The translations under genes were made by a program, and so were the position numbers. A stretch of 23,973 nt of DNA from CAZHPA01 sp964533945. Its GTDB lineage: Bacteria; Bacillota; Clostridia; Lachnospirales; WRBF01. Below are positions 17,678-23,973 of the stretch, piece after piece. The notes under the pieces are model-generated. The model saw only the letters and a list, made by a program, of their open reading frames with translations. It did not search any database and was not told where the DNA came from. The stretch covers positions 1 to 23,973 of the forward strand of contig CAZHPA010000030.1 of the NCBI GenBank assembly GCA_964533945.1, read 5' to 3'. Positions within the stretch are counted from its first letter, which is position 1. Every line of letters starts with the position of its first letter.

Positions 17678-19441
17678 TTATGAGATAATCTGTGAAAATA
17701 CATTTTTATCTATCCACATATATTTATTGACCGTTTCACCAACTCTTAGCGGTAAGGTTCTATCACTGCCTTTTGATTTGATGATATTTTCATCAGCAAG
17801 CTGTTTCAACAATCCCCTAGCTGAAATAGTGAATAATTCCCCTTGTTCTTCGCAAAGCCGTTTTACTCTCTTGTGAGCAATGTCGGTAATTAAATAATAA
17901 TACTCATCATCTTCATAACCGATAAAGCCTTCACTTTGGCTTATATTTTTTTGCTTAATAATCTCAACATAAACTGCTTTGCTCATAAGTAATGAGTTTA
18001 ACTTTTTTATGAACTTTTTGGTCGGACTATCTAAAGCAATAGAATTAGCCTGTGAAACGGCTAGGATATAAAGTACATTACAGCATTTTTTTATTAGCTC
18101 ATCAAATTCCACCTTGCTTATTATGTTTATTGTCAGTTGGAAGTTCAGCAGTACATAGAAACCTAAATATAACCATGCAATGGATTCTGGTATTCTACTA
18201 TGGACTTCTATTTTATTTTCCTGTAAATTTCTTTGAAATTTGGAGCGAAAAGTTATAAAATGCTCTTTTAACCATGTTATAAAATCATTCTCCTTTTCAT
18301 TTACTAAAGAAACAATCCACTCAATGTATTGATACATTGATGCGCTTAAATAGCCGTTTTTTGCTTTTTCTTGCAAGTCGGTTAACAAGCTTGTGTTTAT
18401 ATCTTCTTTTTTTATTTCAAGGGCAATATACCTTGCAGTGCCGCTTTCTGATATTTCTGGTAAAGATTCTCCCGTAATAATTGCGTTTCCTCTTGGCGGT
18501 TTTGATGGAATTAACGAGATGTCGCAACGCAATCGATTTTTACCAACTCTGTCTCCATATCCTCTCATAATCGTCTGTGCTGTCTTGTTCATGTTCATTT
18601 CGTCAAGCTTAGAACTTGGGTGAAAATCATCAATTACAGTAAGTGTATCTTTTAAGAGAAATGATTGCTCAATAATGCTGTTTTCTGTATCTCTAAAGGA
18701 TAGTGGCAACTCTGTATTTGAGAAATTCCCAAAGTGAGAAAGAAATAAAGCTGCAATTGTACTTTTCTTAGAGCCTGTTTTGCCCAATAAATACAAAACA
18801 GATTTTGGCTCAATCCCTGCTTGTTTTAAAAATTCATTTAAAGGAGAAAGAAAAGTAATGCATAGCAAGGGTATAGATATACTGTGGGGAATGAACATTT
18901 CATCAATTAACGCTTTAAACGAATCATTTGCTGGATAATGATTAGATAAATAATAATTTTCTAACCGTTTATTTAATTCTACAGAAATGTTGTTAGCTCC
19001 AATTGCCCCATTTGCATGAATATATATCCATCTATTATTAAGCTTCCTAAAACCTAAATGACCAAATGTTAGTCTCTCAACAGTATTTTTAGCTGTACAC
19101 TGGATAGCGTGTCGCATTATTTCTTTATTGCTTGATGGCGGTTCGATATTACATTTTGCTCCCCAGCATTTTGTTATCCATGTACATGTTGAAAAATCAG
19201 TAGACAATACCTTTATTGGGGGAAGGGGGTATCCCTCGCTGTGAATACCCTCAATTACAAAATATCTTCTATTGTCTGCTCCATCGCTGTATATTTCTTC
19301 ACCGCCTATGTATGCTACGAAATTAGCAATACGGTATGTGGATTCTCCTTTGGTATTACACACTGTTCTATAAAGGCAGCCATCAACAATACTGTAATTA
19401 GTTCCCTTGAAATATTGCTCTAACTCTTTAATTGTTTTCAT
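17678..19441 (-). CDS. DUF927-like P-loop ATPase, putative replicative helicase
   Basis: This 587-aa protein has a Walker A motif LLGKTGSKKST (residues 218-228) and a Walker B motif LTVIDD (267-272), with an Arg-rich region after it (MRGYGDRVGKNRLRCD). The N-terminal 210 residues and the C-terminal 200 residues are of unassigned folds; the end looks like a winged helix (RGLLKQLADENIIKSKG). Such DUF927-like ATPases are common in Firmicute mobilizable elements and phages and are thought to act as helicases in autonomous replication. It starts at ATG 19441 after AGGTGG, 17 bases behind the excisionase-like gene, and is transcribed from the repressed minus-strand promoter at 19705-19733. No separate primase gene is visible. 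Intact; role inferred. Confidence 0.75.
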   Translation of the reverse strand: MKTIKELEQYFKGTNYSIVDGCLYRTVCNTKGESTYRIANFVAYIGGEEIYSDGADNRRYFVIEGIHSEGYPLPPIKVLSTDFSTCTWITKCWGAKCNIEPPSSNKEIMRHAIQCTAKNTVERLTFGHLGFRKLNNRWIYIHANGAIGANNISVELNKRLENYYLSNHYPANDSFKALIDEMFIPHSISIPLLCITFLSPLNEFLKQAGIEPKSVLYLLGKTGSKKSTIAALFLSHFGNFSNTELPLSFRDTENSIIEQSFLLKDTLTVIDDFHPSSKLDEMNMNKTAQTIMRGYGDRVGKNRLRCDISLIPSKPPRGNAIITGESLPEISESGTARYIALEIKKEDINTSLLTDLQEKAKNGYLSASMYQYIEWIVSLVNEKENDFITWLKEHFITFRSKFQRNLQENKIEVHSRIPESIAWLYLGFYVLLNFQLTINIISKVEFDELIKKCCNVLYILAVSQANSIALDSPTKKFIKKLNSLLMSKAVYVEIIKQKNISQSEGFIGYEDDEYYYLITDIAHKRVKRLCEEQGELFTISARGLLKQLADENIIKSKGSDRTLPLRVGETVNKYMWIDKNVFSQIIS

Positions 19442-19458
19442 TGCACCACCTACTTTTA

Positions 19459-19665
19459 TTAATCTGTCCTACTAATATTTTCATTTACCCACTTAATAAA
19501 TAAATCTTTTGGTACAATTTTTCGTGAGCCTATTTTTAGAGTTGGGAAGTTTTCACTATTTAGCAGGTTATAAGCCATTGCTCTGCTAATACCTAAAACG
19601 TTTTGTATGTTTTGAGCATTTAGTGTAACTGGTAATTCTTCAAATGTCTTATATGTCGCTTTCAT
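19459..19665 (-). CDS. Excisionase-like HTH protein (AlpA/HTH_17 type)
   Basis: A 68-aa MerR-like/HTH_17 protein: LNAQNIQNVLGISRAMAYNLLN is the recognition helix pair, followed by the wing FPTLKIGSRKIVPKDLFIKWV. Proteins of this type act as recombination directionality factors or as activators of the excision/replication genes. It is the first gene of the minus-strand operon with the DUF927-like ATPase, about 40 bases after a promoter overlapped by repressor-type repeats, so it is probably silent while the repressor is made. The ATG at 19665 follows AGAGGTG. The gene is intact; whether it is excisionase or activator cannot be decided from sequence. Confidence 0.82.
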   Translation of the reverse strand: MKATYKTFEELPVTLNAQNIQNVLGISRAMAYNLLNSENFPTLKIGSRKIVPKDLFIKWVNENISRTD

Positions 19666-19704
19666 TCAAACACCTCTCTTTATTTCTAATTGTTTACATA
19701 TAAT

Positions 19705-19745
19705 AATATAGCATACAATCGTATACATGTCAACAACTGTATGCT
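19705..19745 (-). promoter_or_regulatory. Repressed promoter with operators (excision/replication operon)
   Basis: On the minus strand TTGACA (19728-19733) and TATATT (19705-19710) are separated by exactly 17 bp. The spacer holds repeated half-sites: GCATACA (19711-19717), GTATAC (19721-19726) and TGTATGC (19739-19745). The outer two form a 7-bp inverted repeat that brackets the -35. This is a phage-like switch, probably bound by the divergent Xre repressor. Confidence 0.75.
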
Positions 19746-19759
19746 TCTAAATTTTTAGC

Positions 19760-19788
19760 TTGATTTTGAATGCATTACGTGATATAGT
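19760..19788 (+). promoter_or_regulatory. Promoter of the repressor-integrase operon
   Basis: TTGATT (19760-19765), a 17-bp spacer and TATAGT (19783-19788) lie 27 bases before the repressor ATG, whose Shine-Dalgarno is GGAGGTG. It is divergent from the excision promoter, and the shared operators lie between the two. Confidence 0.7.
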
Positions 19789-19814
19789 TTATATATAATT
19801 ATGGAGGTGTCATT

Positions 19815-20435
19815 ATGGATGAAACAGTTATAGGCAGGAGAATAAAGTTTTTAAGGGAAGAAAAAGGAGTAACTCAAGCACAATTGGCTGATGATATTGG
19901 CTTAACTAGGTTATCAATCGGCAATTACGAGCAGAGCAAAAGACTTCCTGATGTAACAACTATTGTTAAACTTGCTGAATACTTTGGCTGTGATACAGGG
20001 TATTTATTAGGGCAAAGCAATTTTATAAATAATAATGAAATGCAGCAAGTGTATACCTCTATAGAATCTTTTAATGATAAATTAAGTGGTATAAACGAAC
20101 AATCAGCTAAGAATTTTATATTTGAACTTAATTTGCTTATTGATTCATGCAAAAATGTTCAAGGTAAAATAACAAGAGTTGATGTGTTAGACGCTTTTTC
20201 GTCTATAGTATCAGATTACAAGCATTTTCTCAATAAAACCAATAGCATGTTAGAACTACTTGGCAATGAAAATACCAAAAGTCAAGTTACTTTTAACGAT
20301 GTAATGCATTTAATGCAAATGCGACTAGATATAAAAAATACCGTTGACTTGAAAACTGGTAAAATATTGGAGGAAGTAACTGGAACAGAGGAAATCTCTA
20401 TTTTAAGATTAAATAATGATAAAAAGAAAAGATAA
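19815..20435 (+). CDS. Xre/CI-like repressor of the element
   Basis: This 206-aa protein has an N-terminal HTH_3 domain (about residues 6-62: KGVTQAQLADDIGLTRLSIGNYEQSKRLPDVTTIVKLAEYFGCDTGYLLG) and a helical C-terminal region of about 140 residues with no recognised fold. No LexA/CI-type peptidase Ser-Lys pair was seen, so induction by self-cleavage is not supported. It starts at ATG 19815 after GGAGGTG. It is divergent from the excisionase-like gene and followed 12 bases later by the integrase frame, so repressor and integrase are probably co-transcribed. It likely binds the GTATAC/GCATACA half-sites at 19711-19745. The gene is intact. Confidence 0.85.
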   Translation: MDETVIGRRIKFLREEKGVTQAQLADDIGLTRLSIGNYEQSKRLPDVTTIVKLAEYFGCDTGYLLGQSNFINNNEMQQVYTSIESFNDKLSGINEQSAKNFIFELNLLIDSCKNVQGKITRVDVLDAFSSIVSDYKHFLNKTNSMLELLGNENTKSQVTFNDVMHLMQMRLDIKNTVDLKTGKILEEVTGTEEISILRLNNDKKKR

Positions 20436-20447
20436 AGGAGAATGTCT

Positions 20448-21612
20448 ATGGCAAAAAAACGTGGACAAAACGAAGGGAGTATTTCTAAGCGGACAGATGG
20501 TACTTGGTGAGCCAGAATAACTGTTGGTGTTGATTCAGCCGGGAAACAAAAAAGAAAAGCTTTTTATGGAAAAACACGAAAAGAAGTACAGGAAAAAATG
20601 ACAGAAGCTTTAAATGACTTGAACAAAGGGCAATATGTAGAATCATCAAAGATGTATGTTTCGGAATGGTTTGATTGTTGGCTAAAGGATTACAAGAAAA
20701 ATCAAGTTAAGCCAACTACATATGTTAATTATTGCGGTAAAGTTAAAAAACATATCTTACCTTGTATCGGCAAGTATAAACTAAAAGATTTAAAGCCAGA
20801 GATTATTCAAAAGACCATTAACCAAATGGTTGCTAAAGGGTTATCACCTGAAACAGTACGAAATATTAATAACATAATGCACGACGCTTTTAAGGTAGCA
20901 AATAAAAATGGTTTAATCATTAAAAATGTTGCTTCTGGAATGGTTCTACCTAAGATTGAAAAATCAGAAGTTACGGCATTTACGATTGAAGAACAAAATC
21001 GATTTGTTGAAGTTGCAAAAAATACATACATGGGCGATGTATTATTGTTAGCTCTTGGTACGGGACTTAGAATAGGCGAAATATTGGCTTTAACTTGGAA
21101 TGATATTGATATAGATGAACAAATACTGCGAGTTAAGCGAACTATGAGTGTTGTTAAGGACTATGATAATGCTGAGTCTGCTTGGGAAAAGCAATTCGGC
21201 ACTCCCAAAACAAAATCAAGTATTAGAAGCGTACCCTTGCTACCAAACATTGTTGAATTACTGGAACTAGTCAAAGAAAAACAGGAAAAAAATAAAATAA
21301 AAGCAAGTTGTGCTTACGAGGACAACAACTTGGTTTTTGCTACGTTGATGGGTAAAACCCTTAGACCATCGAAATTTACAAAGAACATTTAAAACTATCT
21401 TGCAAAAAGCTGAAATTACTGGAAAATTCTCTATCCATTCTTTGAGACATACTTTTGCGACTAGGGGACTTGAGAGTGGAATTGAATTGCGTGTTATGCA
21501 AGAATTGCTAGGACACGCAAATATTGGTATAACTGCTTCTATTTACGTTCACGTTTTGCCTGATACAAAAAGAGATTCAGTTATGAAGTTAATAGGAGCA
21601 ATTAATTTCTAG
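20448..21612 (+). pseudogene. int: Tyrosine integrase, inactivated by TGA and a frameshift
   Basis: The ATG at 20448 follows AAAGGAG. The N-terminal AP2-like arm-binding domain (GSISKRTDGTW) meets TGA at 20508-20510 and continues in frame as ARITVGVDSAGKQKRKAFYG; homologues usually have Trp there, so TGG to TGA is likely. The SAM-like core-binding domain follows (SEWFDCWLKDYKK). The catalytic domain has GTGLRIGEI (Arg), HSLRHTFAT (His-x-x-Arg), LLGHANI and the nucleophile Tyr in SIYVHV, but a one-base insertion in the A run at 21380-21382 shifts the frame; skipping it gives FTRTFKTILQKAEI. Repaired length is about 387 aa, normal for Tn916/phage-type integrases. As written, both the arm domain and the active site are uncoupled, so the element is probably immobile unless complemented. 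Confidence 0.9.
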
Positions 21613-21744
21613 TATTCAGCTTCCACTTATTTAAACACAAAAATATTAGTTAGAGGTGTAGGCATGATAAAATAAATATTGATTTTTACATTTCGATAGT
21701 AACAGAAATTCCATTGTAATATATTAAATAATACCTCTTAATAC

Positions 21745-21792
21745 ATAGGTATATTTATTTTTTTACTCTTCGGTAGGTATAAAGTAGGTATA
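21745..21792. repeat. Right cluster of (G/A)TAGGTATA repeats (possible arm sites)
   Basis: ATAGGTATA at 21745-21753 and GTAGGTATA at 21773-21781 and 21784-21792, all in the same orientation, lie 78-125 bases inside the right att repeat. They mirror the pair at 12737-12757 near the left end. An integrase arm-type binding role is inferred. Confidence 0.5.
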
Positions 21793-21799
21793 TTAGAAT

Positions 21800-21836
21800 A
21801 AAAAAGGCTTTCGCCAAAACCGACAAAAGCCCTTAA
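21800..21836 (-). terminator. Present terminator of ychF, supplied by the element
   Basis: On the minus strand GGGCTTT ... AAAGCC followed by TTTTTTATT forms a typical terminator about 30 bases after the ychF stop. It lies inside the element and replaces the original terminator now at 12545-12569. It may also stop integrase transcription from the other side. Confidence 0.75.
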
Positions 21837-21865
21837 AATCAACATTTTTTAATATCAAATCTCAA

Positions 21866-22960
21866 CTACACATTAAACCTAAACAAAATAACATCTCCGT
21901 CTTTAACAACATATTCTTTGCCTTCAAGACGAACAAGCCCAGCCTCTTTTGCTTTGCTATATGATTGAAGCCTTATTAAATCATCGTAATTAACAATTTC
22001 GGCACGTATAAAGCCACGCTCAAAATCACTGTGAATTTTGCCGGCAGCTTGAGGTGCTTTTGTTCCTTTTTCAATTGTCCATGCCCGTACTTCTTTAACC
22101 CCTGCAGTTAAAAAACTAATTAATCCCAAAAGTTTGTAACTTGCCGAAACCATTCTAGACAATCCGCTTTCTTTAATTCCAAGTTCACTTAAAAACATAT
22201 GTTTGTCTTCTTCGTCAAGTTCTGCAATATCTTCTTCAATTTTTGCACAAACAACAAAAACTTCAGAACCTTCTTGTTCTGCTAAATTTCTAACTGCCGA
22301 AACATGATTATTACTTTCTCCATCATTAGCTAAATCTTCCTCGCTAACGTTAGCAGCGTAAAGAATAGGTTTTCCTGTTAAAAGGTTAAAACTTTCCATA
22401 ATAGAACGTTCTTCATCGTCAAGCTCAATGTGCCTTGCACATTTTTCGCTTTCAAGTCCTTTTATTAAAACATTAATAACATCAACTTCTTTTTGCAGCG
22501 CTTTGTCGGCTTTAGCAGCCTTAACAGATTTTGAAAGCCGTTTTTCAAGCGTTTCAATATCTGATAAAATAAGTTCTAAATTTATTGTTTCAATATCTCT
22601 AACAGGATTAACAAATTTATCAACATGAACAATATTTCCGTCGTCAAAGCACCTGACAACATGAACTATAGCATCAACTTCTCTTATATGAGATAAAAAT
22701 TTATTTCCCAAACCTTCCCCTTTGCTTGCGCCTTTAACAAGCCCGGCAATATCAACAAATTCAATTACAGCCGGAGTTAATTTTTCTGCACAATACAACT
22801 TATGAAGCTCGTTAAGTCTTTCATCGGGAACAAGCACAATGCCAACATTTGGGTCTATTGTGCAAAACGGATAGTTTGCAGATTCGGCACCGGCTTGAGT
22901 TAAGGAATTAAACAACGTACTTTTGCCAACATTCGGTAATCCGACTATTCCTAATTTCAT
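21866..22960 (-). CDS. ychF: Redox-regulated ATPase YchF (Obg-family P-loop protein)
   Basis: This 364-aa protein of usual family length is a universal ribosome-associated Obg-like P-loop protein that prefers ATP. G1 is GLPNVGKST (residues 6-14), G3 lies in DIAGLVKGASKGEGLGN, and the base-recognition motif is NVSEE, not NKxD, as typical for YchF. The C-terminal TGS domain ends in DGDVILFRFNV. The ATG at 22960 follows TGGAGAT. The last five codons come from the recombined att region: the stop here is TAG after GTG, whereas the displaced chromosomal end has GTT TAA. The protein is therefore unchanged, but its 3' UTR and terminator are the element's. It follows a 61-aa gene by 60 bases. Confidence 0.96.
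   Translation of the reverse strand: MKLGIVGLPNVGKSTLFNSLTQAGAESANYPFCTIDPNVGIVLVPDERLNELHKLYCAEKLTPAVIEFVDIAGLVKGASKGEGLGNKFLSHIREVDAIVHVVRCFDDGNIVHVDKFVNPVRDIETINLELILSDIETLEKRLSKSVKAAKADKALQKEVDVINVLIKGLESEKCARHIELDDEERSIMESFNLLTGKPILYAANVSEEDLANDGESNNHVSAVRNLAEQEGSEVFVVCAKIEEDIAELDEEDKHMFLSELGIKESGLSRMVSASYKLLGLISFLTAGVKEVRAWTIEKGTKAPQAAGKIHSDFERGFIRAEIVNYDDLIRLQSYSKAKEAGLVRLEGKEYVVKDGDVILFRFNV
21870..21885. repeat. attR: 16-bp direct repeat inside the ychF 3' end
   Basis: ACATTAAACCTAAACA, identical to 12607-12622, covers the last codons of ychF (minus strand F-R-F-N and part of Val). Flanking bases differ on both sides, so the shared core is exactly 16 bp. Confidence 0.88.
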
Positions 22961-23020
22961 AAAATCTCCATTTAAGTTTTCTTTACATCATAACACATAT
23001 TTACTTGCTTGTACATATCT

Positions 23021-23206
23021 TCAGAATTTTTTAGTTATTAAATGCCCAATAATCATTCCCTTTAAATAAGCCGCAACTATTAGCAAAATACCAAGTGCAA
23101 TAATTTTACCCTTTTTTTCTTTTGGAACAAAAACACCTTTTGTTGGTGCTTGCATAACTTCCCGTTTTGCAACTCTATAGTGTCTTCTTGATTTTGCATT
23201 TGCCAT
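23021..23206 (-). CDS. Small single-span membrane protein
   Basis: This 61-aa protein begins MANAKSRRHYRVAKREVMQ. I chose the ATG at 23206 because GGAGG lies about nine bases upstream; an earlier in-frame TTG at 23221 would lie within that ribosome binding site. A basic N-terminal 20 residues and a polar linker are followed by one hydrophobic segment (about 35-56, IIALGILLIVAAYLKGMIIG). It ends in TGA, one of the few TGA stops here. It sits 60 bases upstream of ychF on the same strand, perhaps co-transcribed. I do not recognise a named family; the basic tail suggests nucleic acid or ribosome contact at the membrane, which is only a guess. Confidence 0.75.
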   Translation of the reverse strand: MANAKSRRHYRVAKREVMQAPTKGVFVPKEKKGKIIALGILLIVAAYLKGMIIGHLITKKF

Positions 23207-23415
23207 TTTTACTTCCTCCAATCATTTTTTGGTTTCATTATAATATAATAACACAAATGTGTATATTTTAAAAGCTATAAAACTAATTAATTGAAGGGAA
23301 ACGCATATATGGTAAAAATTAATATAGACTTTGCCTTAATAATTTGATATAATAAAATTGAAATCTTTATAAAATAGGTTAGTTAAAAGCTAACTACACG
23401 AGAGCGGTGGGTTTG

Positions 23416-23973
23416 TTGAGTATTTTTGAAGGGCTTGAGAAGTTTGGCTTAGACCATTTAAAAGAAATGAAGTTGGAAACTTCCAAAGACTCTCAAGCAG
23501 AAGCTCTTAAAAAAAAGCAAATAAATATAAAAGATTATATTTTTGAAAAAACATTTGATTGCCCTGTATGTTACAAACAATTTAAAGCTAATGTTGTTAG
23601 AAGTTCAAAATTAAAATTAGATAAAATCGACGAAGACCTTTGCCCAACGTATGTTAACATAGAGCCTTTATGTTATGAGGCAATAGTTTGCATAAATTGC
23701 GGATACAGTGGGCTAAAACAAAACTTTTCATCTATTACAGAAAGACAAGGCGAATTTATTTTAAGTACAATTACTCCAAGGTTTAAACCTGTTATATACC
23801 CTGATGAAATAACTATTGATATGGCAATTGAAAGATTTAAGCTTGTTTTAGTTAATTCCCTTGTTAAAAGAGCAAAAGATAGCGAAAAAGGATATATTTG
23901 TTTAAAAATTTCATGGCTATACAAAATGAAGCAAGATAAGAAAAACGAATTAATCTTTACAAAAGAAGCATAC
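23416..23973 (+). CDS. DUF2225 zinc-ribbon protein, partial at right edge
   Basis: The reading frame is open from here to the window edge (186 codons, no stop), so the 3' end is missing. I prefer the TTG start at 23416 (MSIFEGLEKFGLD); GTG at 23407 in the same frame is an alternative, and AGCGGTGGG at 23403-23411 could be the Shine-Dalgarno for the TTG. The product shows the DUF2225 pattern: FDCPVCYKQFKANVVRSSK, then LCPTYVNIEPLCYEAIVC and INCGYSGL, two Cys pairs that could bind zinc. The family occurs in Firmicutes and has no established function. It is divergent from the 61-aa gene; TATAAT at 23351-23356 may be its -10. Confidence 0.85.
   Translation, partial: MSIFEGLEKFGLDHLKEMKLETSKDSQAEALKKKQINIKDYIFEKTFDCPVCYKQFKANVVRSSKLKLDKIDEDLCPTYVNIEPLCYEAIVCINCGYSGLKQNFSSITERQGEFILSTITPRFKPVIYPDEITIDMAIERFKLVLVNSLVKRAKDSEKGYICLKISWLYKMKQDKKNELIFTKEAY

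Larger units (their letters stand above)
12607..21885. mobile_element. Integrated mobilizable element (IME) in the 3' end of ychF
   Basis: The element is bounded by 16-bp direct repeats; one unit is about 9,263 bp. Gene content from left to right: DUF2726/DciA-like cargo protein (-), small Xre regulator (-), 105-aa protein (+), MobV relaxase (-), oriT, DUF927-like ATPase (-), excisionase-like protein (-), Xre repressor (+), broken tyrosine integrase (+). The integrase lies beside the right att site, as expected. There are no type IV secretion genes, so transfer would depend on a helper element. Insertion keeps the YchF protein sequence, because the element supplies GTG TAG in place of GTT TAA. 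Boundaries rest on the repeat, the duplicated gene end and the displaced terminator. Confidence 0.88.

Noticed and set aside
12748..21783. GGTAGGTATAAA shared by 12748-12759 and 21772-21783 as the att core
   Set aside because: It is only 12 bp and lies inside the ychF-end repeats, and it does not explain the duplicated FRFNV-stop or the displaced terminator. It fits arm-type repeats better.
1..23973. CRISPR arrays, tRNA or rRNA genes, transposase-type IS elements
   Set aside because: No regularly spaced repeats, cloverleaf-like gene ends or IS transposase motifs were found on either strand.

Overview
The window comes from an AT-rich, low-GC anaerobic Firmicute, most likely a gut-associated member of the Clostridia. 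The evidence is strong AGGAGG-type ribosome binding sites, mostly TAA/TAG stops, an Hcp/ferredoxin redox operon, a giant secreted dockerin-type glycosidase and Clostridial mobile-element genes. No tRNA, rRNA or CRISPR array was seen.

Positions 1-2000 hold remnants of an older mobile element: the 3' part of a large serine recombinase interrupted by a stop codon, and an AraC/GyrI-like regulator broken by a one-base deletion. Positions 2175-7870 encode a very large secreted protein (about 1,898 aa once one frameshift is repaired). It has a GH110 alpha-1,3-galactosidase beta-helix, then Ig-like, lectin-like, cadherin-like, NPCBM, InlB-type and dockerin modules, which suggests host-glycan degradation. 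Positions 7960-11447 carry an intact minus-strand operon (ferredoxin-like protein, flavin-binding protein, hydroxylamine reductase Hcp). A divergent Crp/Fnr regulator gene lies beside it, with a palindromic operator candidate between them. Positions 11444-12285 hold decayed genes, including a HEPN-like gene with three lesions.

The main discovery is a complete integrated mobilizable element, about 9.26 kb, bounded by a 16-bp direct repeat at 12607-12622 and 21870-21885. It sits in the last codons of ychF. The right repeat is the present 3' end of ychF. The left repeat still encodes the original C-terminal FRFNV plus TAA, and the original ychF terminator (12545-12569) lies just beyond it, now displaced 9 kb from its gene. 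The element carries a MobV relaxase, an oriT with the pMV158-type nick sequence, a DUF927-like ATPase, an excisionase-like protein, a Cro/CI-type repressor with divergent promoters and operators, and a tyrosine integrase inactivated by a TGA at a Trp position and a frameshift. It also carries a cargo gene for a 793-aa protein with an unusual architecture: helical/TPR, winged helix, DUF2726 nuclease-like and DciA/DUF721-like domains. To the right are ychF, a 61-aa membrane protein gene and a DUF2225 zinc-ribbon protein gene that runs off the window.

Lesions (nonsense codons and one-base indels) fall almost entirely in accessory genes, while housekeeping and redox genes are open. This suggests real gene decay more than random sequencing error, although several indels lie in short homopolymers and need read-level checking.
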